A DNA stretch of 64,000 nt, taken from Clostridiaceae bacterium (GTDB lineage Bacteria > Bacillota > Clostridia > Oscillospirales > Acutalibacteraceae). The translations under genes and the position numbers were made by a program. The notes beneath the pieces were generated by a model. The model made no database searches. It was not told the DNA's origin and saw only the letters and a list, made by a program, of their open reading frames with translations. The stretch spans positions 182,166 to 246,165 of the forward strand of contig JAEEWM010000002.1 in NCBI GenBank assembly GCA_016287385.1. The letters run 5' to 3'. Positions 17,008 through 26,866 of the stretch are shown here, in pieces (position 1 is the first letter of the stretch; the number at the start of each line of letters is the position of its first letter).

Positions 17008-18150
17008 ATGAGTGAAACGTATAATCTTATAGCGCCCGTGCTTTTCGGTGTGGAGAGTATCGCGGCGGATGAGTTCCGGCGCATGGGTTTTGAGAATGTG
17101 ACCGCCGAAAACGGCAGGGTGCTTTTTTCGGGTAACGGCAATATGCTCGCCCGCGCGAATATTTGCTCCCGCTTTGCCGAGCGCGTTTTAATAAACGTCG
17201 GTCAGTTTAAGGCGACTTCCTTTTCAGAACTGTTCGACGGCGTAAAATCTTTGTGCTGGGAACGGTATATCGGCAAAGAGAACGCCTTTCCGGTCACCGG
17301 GTCAAGCATAAACTCCGCGCTTTTCAGCATACCGGACTGCCAGTCGATAATCAAAAAAGCGATAGCAGACCGCCTCTCTTCAAAATACGGTATAAAGTGG
17401 TTCAGTGAGACCGGAGCGGAGTGCAGAGTCCGCTTCACCATATTGAAAGACGCGGTCACCCTCACGGTGGATACCTCCGGAGAGGGGCTTCATAAGCGTG
17501 GCTACCGCAGAAACTCAAACGAAGCGCCGCTCAAAGAAACGCTGGCGGCGGCGATGTGCGATTTGGCGCGCATATACCCCGATACCCGCATTTACGACCC
17601 GTTTTGTGGGAGCGGTACGATACTTATCGAAGCGGCGCTTATGGCAACGCGCCGCGCACCGGGCTTAAACCGCTTTTTTGCCGCCGAGCGGTTTGATTTT
17701 TTAAGCAAAGAGGTCTGGCGTGAGGAGAGAACGCGCGCGCAGGACTGCATACTTCACAACGTGGATTTTTCTGCGCAGGGGTTTGATATAGACCCGGCGG
17801 CGGTGGAACTGACCCTGCAAAACGCCAAAAAGGCGGGCGTCGAAAAGTACGTAAAGGCGGCGCTCGCGGACATAAGAGATTTTACCGCGCCGGATGAACG
17901 GATGATACTTGTTACAAACCCGCCCTACGGCGAGCGCCTGCTTGACGTAAAGGCGGCTGAGGAGCTTTACAGAACCATGGGCGCGCGTTTTGATATGAAG
18001 CCGGGCAAAAAGTATTTCATTATAAGTCCGCACGATGAGTTTGAAAAATTCTTCGGCAGAACGGCGGATAAAAGGCGTAAACTTTATAACGGCATGATAA
18101 AATGCCAGTTGTTTATGTATTTTAAGAACGGACAGGCGGGAGAGAATTGA
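17008..18150 (+). CDS. THUMP-domain class I SAM-dependent RNA methyltransferase (RlmL-like)
   Basis: A 380-residue enzyme with an N-terminal THUMP/ferredoxin-like region and a C-terminal Rossmann methyltransferase. The SAM site is DPFCGSGT from D197 and the catalytic motif is N304-PPY in NPPYGERL, typical of N2-guanine methyltransferases such as the RlmL N-terminal half (23S rRNA m2G2445). There is no second RlmK half, as usual in Firmicutes. It starts 1 nt after the fumarase stop and overlaps the lipid kinase gene by 4 nt. Confidence 0.9.
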   Translation: MSETYNLIAPVLFGVESIAADEFRRMGFENVTAENGRVLFSGNGNMLARANICSRFAERVLINVGQFKATSFSELFDGVKSLCWERYIGKENAFPVTGSSINSALFSIPDCQSIIKKAIADRLSSKYGIKWFSETGAECRVRFTILKDAVTLTVDTSGEGLHKRGYRRNSNEAPLKETLAAAMCDLARIYPDTRIYDPFCGSGTILIEAALMATRRAPGLNRFFAAERFDFLSKEVWREERTRAQDCILHNVDFSAQGFDIDPAAVELTLQNAKKAGVEKYVKAALADIRDFTAPDERMILVTNPPYGERLLDVKAAEELYRTMGARFDMKPGKKYFIISPHDEFEKFFGRTADKRRKLYNGMIKCQLFMYFKNGQAGEN

Positions 18151-19085
18151 AATATCTGTTTATAGTAAACCCGGTTGCGGGTAAGGGAAAAAAGCAAGCC
18201 GAAATAATCGAAGCAGTAAAGAACTGCTTTTCGCACCGCGAAGAGGAATATGAGATCTATACCACCTCTGCCGCCGGCGACGCAAAACAAAAGGCGAACG
18301 CGGCGGCGGTAAGCGGCGAGAACATCACCGTGTTCGCCTGCGGCGGCGAGGGCACCGTGTTTGAGGTTCTTAACGGCATAGTCGGCTTTGATAACGTAAG
18401 TCTCGGCGTTATACCCTGCGGCTCGGCAAATGATTTTCTGAAATTTTTTGAAAACAGCGCGCCGTTTTCCGATATCGCCGCACTGGCGGACGGCGTCGCC
18501 GTACCTACCGATATTATAAAAGCAAACGACTATTACTGTCTTAACGGATGTTCGGTCGGTATGGACGCGGTTGTGGCGCGCGATATGAATATTTTCAAGG
18601 GCTGGCGCGGCGTATCCGGACCTATGGCGTATAAGCTCGCGGTGCTTAAAACCTTTTTCGGTAAAATCGGCGTAACCGTAAATCTTTCGGTGGACGGCGA
18701 GAGCCCCGTAAAGCGCGACTGCCTTTTTGCCGTGATAGCCAACGCGCCGTATTACGGCGGCGGTTATAAGAGCGCGCCCGAGGCAAACCCGTTCGATAAC
18801 GCGCTTGATTTTACCACCGTCGATATCATTTCAAAGCTTAAAGTGCCGAAGTTTTTATCTCTCTACGAAAAGGGACTTCACGGCTCGCTTGATTACTGCA
18901 CGCTCAGGCGTTGCGAAAGTATGGAATTTACGGCGGAAAAGCCGGTTCCGGTAAATCTTGACGGCGAGATAATCGAAAGCCGCCACATGAAATTCACGCT
19001 TGTAAAAGGCGGCGTTAAGTTCGTTTTGCCGCGCCCGGTTTACGAAAATATTAAAAATTCGTTAAAAGTTTTTGACTTTACTTGA
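18147..19085 (+). CDS. Diacylglycerol kinase family lipid kinase
   Basis: A 312-residue soluble lipid kinase of the DagK/YegS/sphingosine kinase family. It begins MKYLFIVNPVAGKGK and has the nucleotide-binding motif CGGEGT ending at residue 70 (usual GGDGT, here Glu for Asp) and VIPCGSANDF (usual P.GTxNDF). TTG 18147 is the start, with GCGGGAGA upstream, overlapping the preceding gene. Its last codons overlap a CtsR-like box and the -35 element of the groESL promoter. Confidence 0.87.
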   Translation: MKYLFIVNPVAGKGKKQAEIIEAVKNCFSHREEEYEIYTTSAAGDAKQKANAAAVSGENITVFACGGEGTVFEVLNGIVGFDNVSLGVIPCGSANDFLKFFENSAPFSDIAALADGVAVPTDIIKANDYYCLNGCSVGMDAVVARDMNIFKGWRGVSGPMAYKLAVLKTFFGKIGVTVNLSVDGESPVKRDCLFAVIANAPYYGGGYKSAPEANPFDNALDFTTVDIISKLKVPKFLSLYEKGLHGSLDYCTLRRCESMEFTAEKPVPVNLDGEIIESRHMKFTLVKGGVKFVLPRPVYENIKNSLKVFDFT

Positions 19086-19087
19086 CT
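19071..19087 (+). promoter_or_regulatory. CtsR-like operator at groESL
   Basis: TTTGACT-TTA-CTTGACT on this strand equals the CtsR consensus RGTCAAA-NAN-RGTCAAA on the other strand with one mismatch. It overlaps the -35 box. No CIRCE element was found near groES. Confidence 0.45.
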
Positions 19088-19109
19088 TTTGCAAAAAAGT
19101 GGATATAAT
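19082..19109 (+). promoter_or_regulatory. Promoter of groES-groEL
   Basis: TTGACT (19082-19087), 16-nt spacer, TATAAT (19104-19109), 44 nt before the groES start. Confidence 0.75.
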
Positions 19110-19153
19110 AGGTAATTGTCAGAAGAATATTATTAGTGTTTGGAGGAATTTAT

Positions 19154-21111
<1,958 letters not shown>

Positions 21112-21151
21112 TTCAGGCGTCAGGCATCAGATTTCAGATATCAGATAATAT

Positions 21152-21180
21152 GTGCGGCGGGGAAACCCGCCGCACGTTAT
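21152..21180 (+). terminator. GC-rich hairpin, possible groEL terminator
   Basis: GTGCGGCGGG (21152-21161), loop GAAA, CCCGCCGCAC (21166-21175), then GTTATTTTAT. The T run is poor. The same stem core recurs as a palindrome at 25246-25273, so it may instead be a repeat module. Confidence 0.5.
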
Positions 21181-21191
21181 TTTATATTATG

Positions 21192-21216
21192 GCGGGCGGA
21201 TGCTATCCGCCACTAC
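21192..21216 (-). repeat. GTAG-tagged hairpin (REP-like unit)
   Basis: On the minus strand GTAG (21216-21213) is followed by a hairpin of GGCGGAT/ATCCGCC with a 4-nt loop. Confidence 0.6.
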
Positions 21217-21241
21217 GGTGCGCCGATTATATTTGCATTTT

Positions 21242-21266
21242 GCAGGGGCGATTCACGAATCGCCCG
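21242..21266 (+). repeat. GCAG-tagged hairpin (REP-like unit, variant tag)
   Basis: GCAG followed by GGGCGATT, loop CACG, AATCGCCC. This is the same stem as the unit at 25201-25224, with a one-base change in the tetranucleotide tag. Confidence 0.55.
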
Positions 21267-21417
21267 TTCTTTATGTTCGCGGCGGGCACGTTGCGTCTGC
21301 CGTCTGATATCTGAAATCTGAAATATCATACTTTTGGCTGATGCAAAACGTGAAGAATTGTGGTAATATCATTTTGGATAGTTATATCTATATATCTTAT
21401 AGGGAGTGATCCTCAAA

Positions 21418-24400
21418 ATGAAAAAACGGATGTTGAGCATTTTACTTTGTCTGGCGCTGGTAATCGGCGCCCTGCCTTTAGGGCTATTCACCTTCACAGC
21501 GGCGGCAACCGAACTGCCCGAACTCACTAACCTTGTAGGCAGGTGGGACGGCGACAACTACTACATCACCTTTGACAAGGTTGAAGGCGCCGTTAGGTAC
21601 AATTTCAACTGGAGCATGACCCAGGGCACCACCCTGTACCAAAGCTCTTTTGAAAAAGCCGATAAAATTACCTGCATTATTACAAAGCCCTATTTTTATG
21701 TAAGCGCAAGCGCCCCTTACTGGGTAAATATAGATGTAAAAGATAAGTACGGCGACAGCATCGCGCATTCTTATCACAGCATAAAATCTCCCTATGAAAA
21801 GGTTCTTGATACTCCGCGTAACATCTATTTATCGCCTACGGGCATACTTGTTTTCGATCCGGTTGAAAACGCCGAAACCTACGAAGTACAACTGCTTTAT
21901 CATTATACGCATCTTAAAACCTATTATATTACGACTCCCACTCCGTTTGTGGATATGAGCGAATGGGTCAATTCCGATAAAGAGGGCGCGGTATTTTCGG
22001 TGAGGATTACAAGCATTGCCGCGGAGCGTTACGGCAAATACCGCGAAAGTGATACCGGAAGTAGAGATTTAAAATATTCGGCTTCGAACGAACTCGGCGG
22101 AACGGTCGTAATAAATTCCGACCGCACGGTAACCTACGGGCATTATCTTAAATACCTTTACCAGTGCACAAGTACGCCGCTGCACCTTCAGTGGCAGCAT
22201 TACGATTCGGACGCCGAAAATATCGACAACGCCTGGGTCAACATTACCGAATCGCAAAAGACAAGCTACCCCGCACAGGAGCTGCGCGTTATAGTTACCG
22301 CTGACGGACACGAAGGTTCTGTTACAAGTAAAGACAATAATTATACCGATCAATACCACCCCTATGTGGCGACCTCTTTTAAGGACCTTGTAAGGGTGTT
22401 TAACCGCGACCACGACAACGACAAAACCATTTACATTAAGCTGGGCGCCGATATTACCGTAACAAACGGCAGCGGTCATCTTGAAGCGAACGGCGGCGAC
22501 GTCGACCTTGACCTTGCCGGCTATACCTTAAGTTATCACGGTGCAACCCGCTCCCTTATCCGCGGCGGCGGTTATAACAATGACAACAAAAACGCCAGAG
22601 TACACATACGCGACAGCAGAAGATACGACGGTAAATGGATAGACGGTCAGATAATATTCAATCATTTCCAACTCGGTTATCATTGGAGCCACGGTCCCAC
22701 ATCGGATTATCATGACGACTGGCTGGAATATCGCGGTCTTTCCACTACCGTACTTACCGGCAACGTTTCGGTTTACGGCGGCACAATTATAAACAAATCG
22801 CACGAGGGATATGCCTCCTTCCCGGCGCATGAATCGGGCGACCTTTACGAATACGTTTACGCGAGTTATCCCGGCTACGGCAATGCCGACGGACTAAGAC
22901 TTTACGGCGGCACCTTAGAATCGGAGCGCCCGGTATATCTCCAAAGCAATTCCGAAGGCGAAGAGTACGGTTTTTACGGCGGCACCATAAAATCAAGCGG
23001 CGAATTTGCGGTCGAAGTCGTAATTATGGACAAGGAAAACTACTCGCTGCCGAGTCTTCGCAATATTAAGGCTATAAACGAATCCGATAACGAGCAGATT
23101 GCGTTTTTGAATATGCGCTACACCAATGGAGCGGGCGACGTCGACTCGACAAGGGCGTTTGCCGACCTTAACGGCTGCTATTTATCGGCTGCCGCTTCGT
23201 ACACCGACGGCGTTAAAAATTCGTTTGCAACCCAAAATATGCTTTATATTATCGACAAGGTTGCGGGACCGCTGTTCAGCGACACCTACGAAATTAAAAC
23301 CGACGCTACGCTTAAAAGTCTTGAATTCCAGATAACCGAGCCGGTTGCGGGCGAGATACCCGATTACACCGTTACGGGCGGCGAGAGCGACCTTTACACC
23401 AGAGAGCTTATCTGGCAGTTTGAAAGAATGCCAGACACCTTCAGAGATTTAGAGGATATATACGCACCGTTCAGAACAGGTCTTTACTACCGCGCGCTTA
23501 TAAAGCTGACCCCTAAAGACGGTGTAAATCTGACCATTACCGGCACCCCCACAATAGGAAGTAAAGTTGCGTCGAATTATGAATCGGGAGGATGCTACTA
23601 TCTATATTCCAACTACCGCCTTAGAGATACCTACTTTGATATATGGATAGGCGGCACGCAGGTAGGCCGTCTTAATAAGGGCGACGTTATAGGCGACGGC
23701 GGCTCGGTACAGCTTTATGAAGAGGGCGAATACCCCGACCCGTACTTCAAATATTCCAAGGTGCTTGTCTTTAACAACTTTAATATGATTAAAGACGATT
23801 ACACCCTGTTCGATACCGGCAAGTCCGAAGGTATTATAAAAGCGCAGATACTTATAAACGACGATATTTCAATATACGTCAGGGGCGAAAACAGTATAGG
23901 CGGCAAGTATTCCACCGCCCACGGTATCTGCCTCGGCTCACAAAACAGCATATCGTTCTACGGCGACGGTAAGTTTACGGTAGACGAATCATGGAACGAT
24001 AACGACGCGATGATCGGCTACGGCTCCTGCGTGTTCTTTAACGACGATGTCGAGTTTGTGCTTAAAGGCAGATACGGCGCAAGATTGGAATTTAACAGTG
24101 ACACAGCGGGCTTTGATTTGTGGAATAACGCCAAGGTTACCTGCTATGCTAAAACAACCGAAGACGATAAAGACTATCCCGCGCTTAAGGTGAGCGGCAA
24201 CGTTACCATAGGAAAACACGGCCATCTTATCTGCGAACAGCAGTACACCGAAGGCGCAATGTCTTCTTGGGACGGCGATTTCCCCAACGACTACTACGAT
24301 ATAAAAATACTTAAAAACCACGAATGGGCTACCGGCACACTCAACCCCGTAACACCATATCAGCCCGAAGGCGGTATAAACAATAAGGGCGGCGTACACG

Positions 24401-25146
24401 AAAGCGAGTGCCGTTATATCGATATACAAGGCAAAACGGTTTACGCTACCGAGGTTAATTTCTATCCCGACGCCATTACCGTTACGCCTACAAGCACTAA
24501 TAAGGGAGTAATGACACACTTAAAGCCGAGTGGCGCTGCGGATATTTATGATGATCTTACCTTCCAGAGTTCTGACGAAAGCATTTTGCAGATATACAAG
24601 GCGCCGGGCGATAAACGTTGGATAACACTGCTGCCGCAGAAAGACGGCGTGGCAACCGTTACCGCCACCGCACCCGGCGGCGCAAAGGGCACCCTTACGG
24701 TAACCGTTACGGGCTATGACGACGCGGAAAAGTGCAATGTTTACTGGTATTTAGACCCGTCAAGTACGGAATATGTCGCCGGCGCTACGGTACTAAAGGG
24801 CAGTGTGTTCGGTCTTCCGCCGCAGCCGTCACGCGAAAACGCCGAGTTCGGCGGCTGGTATACCGACAGAGGCTTAACACAACCTTATGACTCCACTGCT
24901 CCCATTATGGAGGATACCGAATTATTCCCGAAATGGATACCCACGGGCGATCATATTCCCGGCGATATCAACGGTGACGGTTCGGTCAACAACAAGGATT
25001 TAACGCGGTTGTTCCAGTACCTTTCCGATTGGGACGTTGAGGTAAACGAAGCGGCGCTCGACGTAAACGGCGACGGTTCGGTCAATAACAAGGACCTGAC
25101 CCGGTTATTCCAGTACCTCTCCGACTGGGACGTGGAAATACATTGA
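21418..25146 (+). CDS. Secreted dockerin-containing protein, likely beta-helix/carbohydrate-binding
   Basis: A 1242-residue exported protein with a signal peptide (MKKRMLSILLCLALVIGALP, cleavage near the AAA at about 29-31). The body has no enzyme signature I recognise; its spaced YGGTI/YGGTL turns suggest a right-handed beta-helix, followed by a region like DUF4353 carbohydrate-binding proteins. Near the C terminus are a bacterial Ig-like region (VTATAPGGAKGTLTVTVTG) and a Listeria-Bacteroides repeat (FGGWYTDRG). Residues 1182-1242 are a type I dockerin with two calcium-loop repeats (GDINGDGSVNNKD, then DVNGDGSVNNKD). It should bind a cohesin on a scaffoldin, but none is encoded here. ATG 21418 follows GGGAG; GTG 21406 is less likely. 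The gene is flanked by repeat fields. Confidence 0.85.
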   Translation: MKKRMLSILLCLALVIGALPLGLFTFTAAATELPELTNLVGRWDGDNYYITFDKVEGAVRYNFNWSMTQGTTLYQSSFEKADKITCIITKPYFYVSASAPYWVNIDVKDKYGDSIAHSYHSIKSPYEKVLDTPRNIYLSPTGILVFDPVENAETYEVQLLYHYTHLKTYYITTPTPFVDMSEWVNSDKEGAVFSVRITSIAAERYGKYRESDTGSRDLKYSASNELGGTVVINSDRTVTYGHYLKYLYQCTSTPLHLQWQHYDSDAENIDNAWVNITESQKTSYPAQELRVIVTADGHEGSVTSKDNNYTDQYHPYVATSFKDLVRVFNRDHDNDKTIYIKLGADITVTNGSGHLEANGGDVDLDLAGYTLSYHGATRSLIRGGGYNNDNKNARVHIRDSRRYDGKWIDGQIIFNHFQLGYHWSHGPTSDYHDDWLEYRGLSTTVLTGNVSVYGGTIINKSHEGYASFPAHESGDLYEYVYASYPGYGNADGLRLYGGTLESERPVYLQSNSEGEEYGFYGGTIKSSGEFAVEVVIMDKENYSLPSLRNIKAINESDNEQIAFLNMRYTNGAGDVDSTRAFADLNGCYLSAAASYTDGVKNSFATQNMLYIIDKVAGPLFSDTYEIKTDATLKSLEFQITEPVAGEIPDYTVTGGESDLYTRELIWQFERMPDTFRDLEDIYAPFRTGLYYRALIKLTPKDGVNLTITGTPTIGSKVASNYESGGCYYLYSNYRLRDTYFDIWIGGTQVGRLNKGDVIGDGGSVQLYEEGEYPDPYFKYSKVLVFNNFNMIKDDYTLFDTGKSEGIIKAQILINDDISIYVRGENSIGGKYSTAHGICLGSQNSISFYGDGKFTVDESWNDNDAMIGYGSCVFFNDDVEFVLKGRYGARLEFNSDTAGFDLWNNAKVTCYAKTTEDDKDYPALKVSGNVTIGKHGHLICEQQYTEGAMSSWDGDFPNDYYDIKILKNHEWATGTLNPVTPYQPEGGINNKGGVHESECRYIDIQGKTVYATEVNFYPDAITVTPTSTNKGVMTHLKPSGAADIYDDLTFQSSDESILQIYKAPGDKRWITLLPQKDGVATVTATAPGGAKGTLTVTVTGYDDAEKCNVYWYLDPSSTEYVAGATVLKGSVFGLPPQPSRENAEFGGWYTDRGLTQPYDSTAPIMEDTELFPKWIPTGDHIPGDINGDGSVNNKDLTRLFQYLSDWDVEVNEAALDVNGDGSVNNKDLTRLFQYLSDWDVEIH

Positions 25147-25147
25147 T

Positions 25148-25175
25148 GTAGCGGGCGGATGATATCCGCCCCTAC
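25148..25175. repeat. Two-sided GTAG hairpin (REP-like unit)
   Basis: GTAG (25148-25151) and CTAC (25172-25175) flank GGGCGGAT-ATCCGCCC, so the tag is present on both strands. It begins 2 nt after the dockerin stop codon. Confidence 0.6.
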
Positions 25176-25200
25176 GTCGTACCAATTAAATTTATAATTT

Positions 25201-25224
25201 GTAGGGGCGATTACCAATCGCCCG
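25201..25224 (+). repeat. GTAG-tagged hairpin (REP-like unit)
   Basis: GTAG, then GGGCGATT, loop ACC, AATCGCCC. Confidence 0.6.
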
Positions 25225-25245
25225 CAAGGAAGATGTCAGACACAG

Positions 25246-25273
25246 TATGCGGCGGTGAATTCACCGCCGCATA
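25246..25273. repeat. Perfect 28-bp palindrome
   Basis: ATGCGGCGGTGAA is followed at once by its exact reverse complement, with one more T-A pair outside. The GCGGCGG/CCGCCGC stem and the CAGA-containing sequence before it resemble the hairpin after groEL. Confidence 0.6.
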
Positions 25274-25283
25274 ATCATTATAC

Positions 25284-25309
25284 GGACAGCCGGGGACGTC
25301 TGTCCCTAC
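25284..25309 (-). repeat. GTAG-tagged hairpin (REP-like unit)
   Basis: On the minus strand GTAG (25309-25306), then GGACAG and CTGTCC arms around a CCCC/GGGG-containing centre. Confidence 0.55.
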
Positions 25310-25334
25310 GAAATGTAAATTAAATTGATACGCC

Positions 25335-25361
25335 GTAGGGGCCGATGCCCACATCGACCCG
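25335..25361 (+). repeat. GTAG-tagged hairpin (REP-like unit)
   Basis: GTAG, then GGGCCGATG, loop CCCA, and CATCGACCC with one bulge. Confidence 0.5.
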
Positions 25362-25398
25362 GTTTTTCCGTTTCGGGATGTGTCAATACGTTTTAATC

Positions 25399-25424
25399 GT
25401 AGGGTCGGGCGTCCCCGACCGACC
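25399..25424 (+). repeat. GTAG-tagged hairpin (REP-like unit)
   Basis: GTAG, then GGTCGGG, loop CGTC, CCCGACC. Confidence 0.6.
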
Positions 25425-25446
25425 GTTTCAGGTTAAAAATTTCCTC

Positions 25447-25609
25447 TTTGCCTCCCTTGTGTAAAGGGAGGTGGCGCGAAGCGCCGGAGGGATTATTCAA
25501 AGATTTTATCCCGAAATAATTGCCCGGTTAATTCGACCGACGGCGTATAATCCAAACAATCCCTCAGTCTCGCTGCACTCGACAGCTCCCTTTACACAAG
25601 GGAGCCAAA
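25447..25609. mobile_element. 163-bp REPIN/MITE-like palindromic element
   Basis: The left end TTTGCCTCCCTTGTGTAAAG and the right end (25586-25609) are near-perfect inverted repeats of about 24 bp, each itself a hairpin (CTCCCTT...AAGGGAG). Inside are GGCGCGAAGCGCC (25473-25485) and a matching GAGGGATT/AATCCCTC pair (25487-25494 and 25558-25565). There is no coding capacity. The doublet-of-hairpins layout fits a REPIN or MITE. With the GTAG units it fills the 654-bp gap between the dockerin gene and rpsL. Confidence 0.7.
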
Positions 25610-25614
25610 CAGGT

Positions 25615-25633
25615 GCGGCTTTGCCGCTTTTTT
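25615..25633 (+). terminator. Small terminator-like hairpin
   Basis: GCGGC (25615-25619), TTT loop, GCCGC (25623-25627), then six T. It lies between the palindromic element and the rpsL promoter. Confidence 0.5.
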
Positions 25634-25697
25634 AATCCGGCAAAATACCCGCCGTTTTGTCCTTTTTGCATATAACAGCGCGGTTTTCAAATGCCTA

Positions 25698-25723
25698 TTT
25701 TGTCAACAAAACACTTGACAAAA
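25698..25723 (+). promoter_or_regulatory. Inverted repeat at the rpsL promoter
   Basis: TTTTGTCAA (25698-25706) and TTGACAAAA (25715-25723) are perfect 9-bp arms 8 nt apart; the right arm contains the -35 box. It could be an operator for an unknown regulator or chance symmetry of an AT-rich -35 region. Confidence 0.35.
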
Positions 25724-25743
25724 CGGGGATTTGGTGATATTAT
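25715..25743 (+). promoter_or_regulatory. Promoter of the rpsL-rpsG-fusA genes
   Basis: TTGACA (25715-25720), 17-nt spacer, TATTAT (25738-25743) with TGA before the -10 box (extended -10). Leader of about 50 nt. Confidence 0.8.
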
Positions 25744-25800
25744 TTTTTAGCGTGCCGTACTATGTTCGGTACAAATTTCAAAGAAAGGAGATAATAAGTA

Positions 25801-26223
25801 GTGCCAACCTTTAATCAGTTAGTTCGCAGCGGTCGTGAGACGGTGGAGAAAAAGGCGAAGGCGCCCGCGCTTCTCAAGGGTTACAATTCCATGAAACGCA
25901 GCCTCACCGATAATGATTCTCCGCAGAAACGCGGCGTTTGCACAGCTGTTAAAACGTCTACGCCCAAGAAGCCTAATTCGGCTCTCCGTAAAATCGCGAG
26001 AGTACGTCTTTCCAACGGAATAGAAGTTTCGGCTTACATTCCCGGAATAGGGCATAATCTTCAGGAACACAGCGTTGTTCTGATTCGCGGCGGCCGTGTT
26101 AAGGATCTCCCCGGCGTGCGTTATCACATAGTCCGCGGAACTCTTGATACGCAAGGCGTTGCAGACAGGATGCAGGCGCGCTCCAAATACGGAGCAAAAC
26201 GTCCCAAAGCAGGTGCGAAGTAA
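25801..26223 (+). CDS. rpsL: 30S ribosomal protein S12
   Basis: A 140-residue S12 starting at GTG 25801 behind AAAGGAG. The decoding-centre signature [13 protein letters not shown] is intact, as are [24 protein letters not shown] and the basic C terminus. S12 monitors codon-anticodon pairing; the conserved lysine in [10 protein letters not shown] is the classical streptomycin site and is unchanged. The order rpsL-rpsG-fusA-tuf is the standard str cluster. Confidence 0.98.
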   Translation: MPTFNQLVRSGRETVEKKAKAPALLKGYNSMKRSLTDNDSPQKRGVCTAVKTSTPKKPNSALRKIARVRLSNGIEVSAYIPGIGHNLQEHSVVLIRGGRVKDLPGVRYHIVRGTLDTQGVADRMQARSKYGAKRPKAGAK

Positions 26224-26356
26224 TTCAATCTGAGACAGAATCTCTGCTATAACCGGCAGGCTTATATATATGTAGATTATATTCGCCTTGCTTGGTGCGA
26301 CGGGAATTTGTCACTCGAGTACCTATGATATCATCTCTATGAAGGAGGGAAGCAAA

Positions 26357-26827
26357 GTGCCAAGAAGAGGCTTTATTGCTAAACGTGATGTTCTCCCCGA
26401 TCCTATCTACAATTCAAAGAAGGTAACGCGTCTTATCAACAACGTTATGCTTGACGGTAAGAAGGGCGTTGCTCAGAAGATAGTTTACGGTGCGTTTGAC
26501 ATCATAAGTGAAAAAACCGGAAAGGATCCGCTTGAGGTTTTCGACGCGGCTATGGAAAATATCATGCCGCAGCTCGAATGTAAGGCGGTCCGCAAAGGCG
26601 GCGCCACCTATCAGGTGCCTTTCGAGGTTCGTCCCGAGAGAAAGCAAACTCTCGGACTTCGCTGGCTGACGATGTTCAGCCGTCAGCGCTCTGAGCGCAC
26701 AATGAAAGAGCGTCTTGCAGCAGAAATACTTGACGCTAACAACGGCTTAGGTAACGCCGTTAAGAGACGCGAAGAAATGCACAGAACAGCAGAAGCGAAC
26801 AAGGCGTTCGCACACTACAGATGGTAA
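26357..26827 (+). CDS. rpsG: 30S ribosomal protein S7
   Basis: A 156-residue S7 from GTG 26357 with GAAGGAGGG upstream: [33 protein letters not shown] and the C-terminal NKAFAHYRW. It nucleates assembly of the 30S head. An in-frame ATG further upstream lies in the 133-bp rpsL-rpsG gap and lacks a ribosome site. That gap contains short symmetric sequences (GAGA..TCTC near 26230-26245; GATATCATC near 26325) that could form an S7 feedback site, but no known motif was recognised. Confidence 0.97.
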   Translation: MPRRGFIAKRDVLPDPIYNSKKVTRLINNVMLDGKKGVAQKIVYGAFDIISEKTGKDPLEVFDAAMENIMPQLECKAVRKGGATYQVPFEVRPERKQTLGLRWLTMFSRQRSERTMKERLAAEILDANNGLGNAVKRREEMHRTAEANKAFAHYRW

Positions 26828-26866
26828 TTTTTTACTGCTGTTATTTTCGCGCATATGGAGGTTAAA

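Larger units (their letters stand above)
21127..21321 (+). repeat. Repeat cassette with 19-bp perfect inverted ends, between groEL and the dockerin gene
   Basis: TCAGATTTCAGATATCAGA at 21127-21145 recurs in exact reverse complement at 21303-21321. The 157 bp between them hold a GC-rich hairpin and two GTAG/GCAG-type hairpin units. It looks like a small non-coding palindromic insertion (MITE- or REPIN-like). It fills most of the 306-bp gap between groEL and the next gene. Confidence 0.75.

Noticed and set aside
21112..25800. CRISPR array
   Set aside because: The repeated units vary in sequence and orientation, are unevenly spaced and are individually palindromic; there are no regular spacers or cas genes.
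26224..26356. S7 autoregulatory site between rpsL and rpsG
   Set aside because: Only short symmetric bits are visible; nothing matches a known S7-binding structure closely enough to annotate.
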